A stretch of DNA of 64,000 nt from Streptomyces sp. Isolate_45 (lineage in GTDB: Bacteria > Actinomycetota > Actinomycetes > Streptomycetales > Streptomycetaceae): assembly GCF_024721315.2 (NCBI RefSeq), contig NZ_JANFAK020000035.1, forward strand, positions 1-64,000, given 5' to 3'. A program made the position numbers and the translations under genes. Under the pieces are notes generated by a model. It saw only the letters and a program-made list of their open reading frames with translations, made no database searches and was not told where the DNA came from. Shown piece after piece: positions 59,754 through 64,000 of this stretch. The stretch's first letter is position 1, and each line of letters opens with the position of its first letter.

Positions 59754-60776
59754 CTAACCGGTGAAGGAAACGATCATCTTTCCGGTGTTCTCGCCGCGGA
59801 GCATTCCGAGGAAGGCCGAGGTCGCGTTCTCGACGCCCTCGACGACCGTCTCGTCGTAGCGGAGCTCGCCGGAGTTCAGCCAGCCGGCCACGTCCTGGAC
59901 GAACTGCTGCTGCAGGCCGGCGTGGTCCCCGACGAGGATGCCCTGGAGCCGCAGCCGCTTGCCGATGACCATCATCAGGTTGCGCGGGCCCGGTGCGGGC
60001 TCGGTGTCGTTGTACCCGGCGATGGCACCGCAGAGGGTGGCGCGGCCGTGGACGTTCAGGGAGGAGATCGCGGCTTCCAGGTGGTCCCCGCCGACGTTGT
60101 CGAAGTAGACGTCGATGCCTTCGGGGGCGGCCGCGCGCAGCTGCTCGGCGACGGGGCCGTTCTTGTAGTTGAAGGCGGCGTCGAAGCCGTACTTCTCCGT
60201 GAGGAGCGTCACCTTCTCGTCCGAGCCGGCGGAGCCGATCACCCGGGAGGCGCCCTTGATCTTCGCGAACTGGCCGACGAGGCCGCCGACGGCACCGGCC
60301 GCGCCGGACACGAAGACGGCGTCGCCCTCCTTGAAGGAGGCGACCTCGAAGAGGCCCGCGTAGGCGGTCAGGCCCGGCATGCCGAGGACGCCGAGGTAGG
60401 CGGAGAGCGGGGCGATCTTCGCGTCGACCTTGGTGGCGTACTTCGCGTCGAGGTCCGCGTACTCGCGCCAGCCCAGGTGGTGCAGGACGTGGTCGCCGAC
60501 CTCGAAGCCCTCGGCGGCGGAGGCGACGACCTCGCCGACCGCACCGCCCTGCATCGGCTCGTCGAGCTGGAAGGGCGGAATGTAGGACTTGGTGTCGTTC
60601 ATCCGGCCCCGCATGTAGGGGTCGACGGACATGTGGAGGTTGCGGACCAGGATCCGGCCGGGGGCGGGCTCGGCGGACACCGGCACCTCGCGCAGGGCGA
60701 AGTCCTCGGCGACGGGCCAGCCCTGCGGGCGGCGGACGAGGTGCCATTCGCGGCTGACGGCAGGGATCTCGGACAT
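59754..60776 (-). CDS. Zinc-independent NADP-dependent oxidoreductase (MDR family, CurA-like)
   Basis: A 340-residue medium-chain reductase of the leukotriene B4 dehydrogenase/CurA group. It begins SEIPAVSREWHLVRRPQGWPVAEDF and contains LHMSVDPYMRGRMND, LGMPGLTAYAGLFEVASFKEGDAVFVSGAAGAVGGLVGQFAKIKG (the NADPH-binding AAGAVG motif) and FDAAFNYKNG. It lacks zinc-binding cysteines. It should reduce C=C bonds of enones or other electrophiles. It is divergent from a MarR regulator across 117 bases with a dyad, and precedes ohr, suggesting a joint response to electrophilic or oxidative stress. Confidence 0.92.
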   Translation of the reverse strand: MSEIPAVSREWHLVRRPQGWPVAEDFALREVPVSAEPAPGRILVRNLHMSVDPYMRGRMNDTKSYIPPFQLDEPMQGGAVGEVVASAAEGFEVGDHVLHHLGWREYADLDAKYATKVDAKIAPLSAYLGVLGMPGLTAYAGLFEVASFKEGDAVFVSGAAGAVGGLVGQFAKIKGASRVIGSAGSDEKVTLLTEKYGFDAAFNYKNGPVAEQLRAAAPEGIDVYFDNVGGDHLEAAISSLNVHGRATLCGAIAGYNDTEPAPGPRNLMMVIGKRLRLQGILVGDHAGLQQQFVQDVAGWLNSGELRYDETVVEGVENATSAFLGMLRGENTGKMIVSFTG

Positions 60777-60832
60777 GGGGCGCTCCTGATGACCTGAGGG
60801 GAAGGACGGCGTCGCACCGGAAGTGCTTCACC

Positions 60833-60887
60833 ACATGAAACAACCATGCAGCTGGATATTTCATGTTGTCAAGTAAATGGGTACGCT
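60833..60887. promoter_or_regulatory. MarR operator and leaderless promoter
   Basis: ACATGAAA (60833-60840) and TTTCATGT (60859-60866) form a perfect inverted repeat. TTTCAT (60859-60864), a 17-base spacer and TACGCT (60882-60887) look like -35 and -10 boxes of the MarR gene, whose ATG follows six bases later. The right arm therefore overlaps the -35, suiting autorepression. Confidence 0.6.
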
Positions 60888-60893
60888 GTTCCC

Positions 60894-61316
60894 ATGCCCA
60901 GTCGTCGCACAGACCCAGTGACCCTTGAGGTCGTCGAGCTCATCGGCGACGTCGTGGCCCGCTACCACATGGAGTACGAGGACGCCGCCGCGCGCCACCA
61001 GCTCACCGGGGCCCAGGCCCGGGTGCTGGCGCTGCTGTCCATGGAGCCGCTGCCCATGCGCCGCATCGCGCAGAAGCTGCGCTGCGAGCCGTCCAACGTG
61101 ACCGGCATCATCGACCGGCTGGAAACGCGCGGCCTCGTCGAACGCCGCCCGGATCCGGCCGACCGGCGGGTGAAGCTGGCCGCGCCGACGGAGGAGGGCC
61201 TGCACACCGCGGAGCGGCTCCGCGAGTCCCTGGACTTCGCCCGGGAGCCCCTCTCCGGGCTGTCGACGCAGGAGCGCACGGCGCTGCGGGACCTGCTCAG
61301 GAGGATGCTGGGCTGA
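60894..61316 (+). CDS. MarR-family transcriptional regulator
   Basis: A 140-residue MarR-type winged-helix regulator. The DNA-binding core is LTGAQARVLALLSMEPLPMRRIAQKLRCEPSNVTGIIDRLETRGLVERRPDPADRRVKLAAPTEEG, including the DxRxxxxxLT-like wing. One cysteine (LRCEPS) sits in the recognition region. The ATG at 60894 begins six bases after a TANNNT element, so the mRNA is probably leaderless; the upstream ATG at 60846 lies inside the operator. Its likely targets are itself and the divergent oxidoreductase-ohr genes. Confidence 0.92.
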   Translation: MPSRRTDPVTLEVVELIGDVVARYHMEYEDAAARHQLTGAQARVLALLSMEPLPMRRIAQKLRCEPSNVTGIIDRLETRGLVERRPDPADRRVKLAAPTEEGLHTAERLRESLDFAREPLSGLSTQERTALRDLLRRMLG

Positions 61317-61328
61317 CCGCCCGGCGGC

Positions 61329-62072
61329 TCACCAGCAGAGGAACCAGCAGTCGTCTTCCTCGGTGGGCGTCGGCTTGGGCGTCGGCTTGGCCGGCTTGGT
61401 CTTCGTGGGCGCGGGCTGCGGCGGCTTCGACGTCGCGGAGGTGCTCGGCGCGGGCTGCGCGGGCTTCGAAGGCCGTACGGAGGTCCCGCCCCCGGTACCG
61501 CTCTGCGAGGGCTCCGGCTTCGCCGAGGCGGAGGCCTCCGCGCTCGATGCGGACGCGGACGCGCTCGGCGACCCCGTGGGGCCGGCCGACTTCGTGCCGC
61601 CCCCGGTGGCCTTCGCCGTCCCGGCGCCCCCGCCGGCCTTGGCCGACGGCGCCGCACCGCTGGTCAGGGAAGGGACCGGCACCGCCTGCTGCGGCTCCGT
61701 CCCGTCCTTCATGACGACCTTGGAGGCCCGGTCCACGCCCTCGTCCTCGGTCACGATCCGGGCCACCGCGATCGAACCGCCGGCCGCGAGCGCCAGCCCG
61801 AGGCCCACGGACAGCACGGTCCGTCGGGTCCGGCGCCGGCCGCCGGCCCGCCGACGGGCACCGGCCCTGCCCCCGTCCGGGCCGGAGAGCACCACGAGCG
61901 AGTCGGCGTACACCTCCGACAGCGCGGCAGGTGGGGCGGAGCCGGGCGGCACGGCAGGGGGCACTGCCCCCGCGGTCGGCGCGGCGGATATCAGGTGGGC
62001 GGCCGGAGTTCCGCAGCCGGCGCACGCGAGTGCGCCGTTGAGGTGCCTCCGACAGGCGTGGCAGTAGTCCAT
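61329..62072 (-). CDS. SCO2400-family membrane protein with zinc ribbon and CWFLCW tail
   Basis: A 247-residue protein recognised as the SCO2400 family of Streptomyces. The N terminus has a four-cysteine zinc ribbon (MDYCHACRRHLNGALACAGCG). An Arg-rich stretch precedes one membrane helix (TVLSVGLGLALAAGGSIAVARIV, ~residues 85-107). The outer part is a long Ser/Ala/Pro/Lys linker with SASASSAEASASAKPEPS and KTKPAKPTPKPTPTEE repeats. It ends in DDCWFLCW, a short aromatic motif with two cysteines. The layout recalls the peptidoglycan-binding protein at 8907-10106, but no wall-binding domain is present. Function is unknown. Confidence 0.82.
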   Translation of the reverse strand: MDYCHACRRHLNGALACAGCGTPAAHLISAAPTAGAVPPAVPPGSAPPAALSEVYADSLVVLSGPDGGRAGARRRAGGRRRTRRTVLSVGLGLALAAGGSIAVARIVTEDEGVDRASKVVMKDGTEPQQAVPVPSLTSGAAPSAKAGGGAGTAKATGGGTKSAGPTGSPSASASASSAEASASAKPEPSQSGTGGGTSVRPSKPAQPAPSTSATSKPPQPAPTKTKPAKPTPKPTPTEEDDCWFLCW

Positions 62073-62150
62073 GGCGCCCGCAGGCTACGCGGTCGAACGC
62101 GACTTCCGCATCGCGGGTTCGTAAGGATCCTGTGTGGAATCTTTGCCTCC

Positions 62151-62747
62151 ATGACTGCGAACCCGCGTCCCGGCGCCCGTGGAGCCTTCGGCCCGGCCGC
62201 ATTCCAGCTGGTCCTGCTGCGCAGGATGGCGGACTTCCAGCCGGACCTCGCCGAGGAGGCCCGGCTGCGGATGGGCGCCGGTCTCGCCGAGCAGCGCGAG
62301 GCGAACAAGCGCTGGCAGGCCATGGTCCGCTCGCCCCGCTCCCGCGGGGCCCTGGCCCGCTACCGGTCGGTGCTCGGGCCGCCGGAGTCCGCTGACCGGC
62401 GCACCATCGGCGACCTGGAGTGCGAGGCCCTGCTGTGGCGGCTCCCGCTCTGGCCCGGGCTGCGCTTCGAGGTGCTGGCGGCGCCGGACGGGGCGGTGTG
62501 GAACGAGTGGCTGGTGCGGGCCCCGGGGGTGCCGGGGCCCGTGCTGGAGACGGCCGACGACCTGCGGCCCTGGTCCGCGACGGTGGACGAGGTCGCGCGG
62601 GCCTTCGCCCCGGTGCGCCCCATGGAGGGCACCGCCCCGACGCGGTGGCGGCTGGCGTTCACGGCGTCGGGGCGGCCCCGCGTGGCGGAGTTCACGTACG
62701 GGCTGCTCCAGCGGGTCACCGACGGCGGGGCTCCGGGGACGAACTGA
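62151..62747 (+). CDS. Conserved hypothetical protein
   Basis: A 198-residue cytoplasmic protein without a family I can name. The N-terminal half is helical and basic (FQLVLLRRMADFQPDLAEEARLRMGAGLAEQREANKRWQAMVRSPRSRGALARYRSVLG). The C-terminal half is beta-rich (LWPGLRFEVLAAPDGAVWNEWLVRAPG ... RWRLAFTASGRPRVAEFTYGLLQRV). No signal peptide, membrane segment or catalytic motif is visible. Codon use is like that of its neighbours. The ATG at 62151 is the first in-frame start after the divergent SCO2400-type gene. Similar proteins recur in Streptomyces. Confidence 0.72.
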   Translation: MTANPRPGARGAFGPAAFQLVLLRRMADFQPDLAEEARLRMGAGLAEQREANKRWQAMVRSPRSRGALARYRSVLGPPESADRRTIGDLECEALLWRLPLWPGLRFEVLAAPDGAVWNEWLVRAPGVPGPVLETADDLRPWSATVDEVARAFAPVRPMEGTAPTRWRLAFTASGRPRVAEFTYGLLQRVTDGGAPGTN

Positions 62748-62769
62748 GGTGGCGGTCACCCCGGGGCCC

Positions 62770-62862
62770 GCGGCGGGTTCAGGAAGAAGCGGCGGGGCGG
62801 GTTCGGAAGGAGCGGCGGGGCGGGTTCAGGAGGCGAGGCGGGGCGGGTTCAGGAGGCGAGGA
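62770..62862. repeat. Degenerate ~23-base tandem repeat at the 3' end of the lipase gene
   Basis: About four copies of a GGCGGGTTCAGGA(A/G)G(C/A)GAGG-like unit run from ~62770 to 62862. The last copy contains the final codons and TGA of the minus-strand lipase, so the earlier copies look like duplications of the gene end. The two rightmost copies are nearly identical. Confidence 0.7.
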
Positions 62863-63553
62863 ACGCGCGGACCCCCGCCGAGGTGGCGTCGTCGCCGAGC
62901 AGCTCGTTGTGGTCGAGGCAGCCGACCGGCGTGTTGGCCGCGCCGGTGAGCGGGACGCTGCTGTCGGGGTTGACGATCTCGTCGCACTCCGACCAGAAGG
63001 TCGCGTACCGCACGTCCCCCGGGGTCTCGTCCCCGGCGGCCAGGTTCTTCACGACGTAGGAGCCGGGGGTCATGTCCCGGCACGCCTGGTCCCACAGCGC
63101 GCAGGCCCAGGCGGTGGAGGTGCCGTGGTTGGGGCCGGCCAGCGAGACCCAGCGCCCGACGGTCGCGCCGCCGCCGCCGTACTTGACGTACCAGCGGCTG
63201 ACGAGGGATCCGAAGGAGTGACCGACGATGTCGACCCGGGCGGCGCCGGTCTGACGGCGGACCTGGTCGACATAGGCGGCGAGCCGTCCGGAGAGGACCT
63301 CGTTGACGGACTGGTGGGTGTCGTAACCCCACGAGAAGAGCTCCGAGTCGGCGTACCCGTCGGCCTTCAGGTCCTCCCGCAGGGAGCCCCAGACGCCCGG
63401 GTCGGCGTTGTAACCGTGGACGAGGACCACCGGATTGCGGACGGCGGCGGGCGGACCGGCGGGGGTGCCGGTGGCCGCGTGGGCCGGCAGGGGCGCGAGC
63501 AGGGCGGCGCAGAGCGCCAGGAGCGCCGGGATCGTCTGGCGGGGCGTCAGCAT
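62849..63553 (-). CDS. Secreted lipase / esterase (alpha/beta hydrolase)
   Basis: A 234-residue secreted lipase of the LipA/EstA alpha/beta-hydrolase type. The signal peptide is MLTPRQTIPALLALCAALLAPLPAHA|A (residues 1-26). The oxyanion-hole region is NPVVLVHGYNADPGVWGSL, and the nucleophile elbow is VDIVGHSFGSLVSRWYV with Ser113. SLAGPNHGTSTA, ATFWSECDEIVNPDSSVPL (catalytic Asp) and CLDHNELLGD (catalytic His) complete the triad. Four cysteines suit two disulfides. It should hydrolyse esters of lipids outside the cell. The ATG at 63553 follows a plausible AAGG sequence. It is divergent from the MreB-like gene. Confidence 0.9.
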   Translation of the reverse strand: MLTPRQTIPALLALCAALLAPLPAHAATGTPAGPPAAVRNPVVLVHGYNADPGVWGSLREDLKADGYADSELFSWGYDTHQSVNEVLSGRLAAYVDQVRRQTGAARVDIVGHSFGSLVSRWYVKYGGGGATVGRWVSLAGPNHGTSTAWACALWDQACRDMTPGSYVVKNLAAGDETPGDVRYATFWSECDEIVNPDSSVPLTGAANTPVGCLDHNELLGDDATSAGVRAFLAS

Positions 63554-63772
63554 CGGCTTCCCTTTACCTTGTTACGCGCCAGTAGCGCGGACGTGCGCGC
63601 ATCGTGGTGCCTGTCGGTACAGAAATCCACCCCCGTGCAGCACCTCCGGACCCGTGCGGCACACCCCACCCGGAGCAGCTCAACGGGCGCCATACCCCAT
63701 TTACCCGAGAAGATATGAATTGTGATCGGCACCCGCCGGTCTCTTGCGTCAGCGCTCTCGGGAGGATCTGCC

Positions 63773-64000
63773 GTGACCGTCAGTCTTGAGCAGTTGCGCC
63801 GCTGCCACGTCGCCGTCGACCTGGGAGCCGCCAGAACCCGCGTGTACGTGAAGGGCGCCGGACTGGTCGTCGACGAGCCCAGCGTCGCCGCCGTCAACAC
63901 GCGGACCGGCGCGCTCATCGCCGTCGGCACCTTCGCCGAACGGATGACGGGCCGTACGCCCGACTACATCCGGGTCGTCCGTCCGGTCTCCGGCGGCACC
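63773..64000 (+). CDS. MreB/Mbl-like rod-shape protein (partial, cut by window end)
   Basis: The first 76 codons of an actin-like protein. VTVSLEQLRRCHVAVDLGAARTRVYVKGAGLVVDEPSVAAVNTRTGALIAVGTFAERMTGRTPDYIRVVRPVSGG matches the phosphate-1 motif (DLGAARTRVYV) and following strands of MreB. The usual sequence is DLGTANTLVYV, so this is a divergent paralogue, compatible with the Mbl-type gene of Streptomyces (recalled as SCO2451). It probably polymerises under the membrane during spore wall formation. GGGAGG precedes the GTG at 63773. The remainder lies beyond the window. Confidence 0.88.
   Translation, partial: MTVSLEQLRRCHVAVDLGAARTRVYVKGAGLVVDEPSVAAVNTRTGALIAVGTFAERMTGRTPDYIRVVRPVSGGT

Overview
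The window is high-GC actinobacterial DNA, almost certainly from a Streptomyces chromosome. Codons nearly always end in G or C, GTG starts are common, and both strands carry long spurious antisense ORFs. Several groups match gene order I recall from S. coelicolor: a TerD cluster, peroxiredoxin, DUF3052 and aceE (SCO2367-SCO2371 region); fasR-fabD-fabH-acpP-fabF-DUF3145 (SCO2386-SCO2391); an SCO2400-family protein; and the start of an MreB/Mbl-like gene. No phage, insertion sequence or CRISPR array was seen. The first ~140 bases are a C-rich run that looks like a contig end.

Layout. 0.2-6.6 kb: a PaaI-type thioesterase divergent from a GlxA-type regulator, a short leader ORF and hairpin ahead of a small basic protein, a GT87/PAP2 membrane fusion, and small enzymes. 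6.7-16.3 kb: a drug-efflux MFS protein with an added winged-helix tail, a peptidoglycan-binding protein, a HAD phosphatase, a DinB protein, a secreted HNH nuclease, a PhoD-like phosphatase and a DedA protein. 16.5-21.5 kb: DUF2277, a TRADD-N-type membrane protein, a 24-residue ribosomal protein (bL37 type), a GYD protein, tRNA-Val, a long coiled-coil protein, DUF4383 and an FmdB zinc ribbon.

21.6-32.5 kb is a tellurium-resistance/stress (Ter) region. Four minus-strand genes are joined by 4-base start/stop overlaps: C-C bond lyase, a phosphoribosyltransferase-TRSP protein fused in frame to StiP/PELOTA, a HAD phosphatase and an O-methyltransferase. Family knowledge links the first three types to synthesis of a small nucleoside-like molecule. 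Beside them lie three TerD proteins, a TerA-like protein, a DUF475/TerC membrane protein, an AhpE-like peroxiredoxin and DUF3052.

32.9-50.5 kb: pyruvate dehydrogenase E1 (aceE), a K+ channel, an I36 inhibitor, an MFS/TetR pair, a secreted alpha/beta hydrolase, DUF4429, an aldo-keto reductase/MerR operon with a textbook 19-bp-spacer promoter, a serine hydrolase and a pirin. The type II fatty acid synthase operon with its activator FasR follows. AceE supplies the acetyl-CoA that the fab operon uses.

50.8-64 kb: an SGNH lipoprotein, a GH3 glycosidase divergent from TetR, a secreted EEP nuclease coupled to a nitrilase, an HxlR/oxidoreductase pair, EI24, Ohr, a quinone-oxidoreductase/MarR pair, SCO2400-family and hypothetical proteins, a secreted lipase and the MreB-like start. 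A repeated theme is one regulator divergent from one enzyme with an inverted repeat between them.
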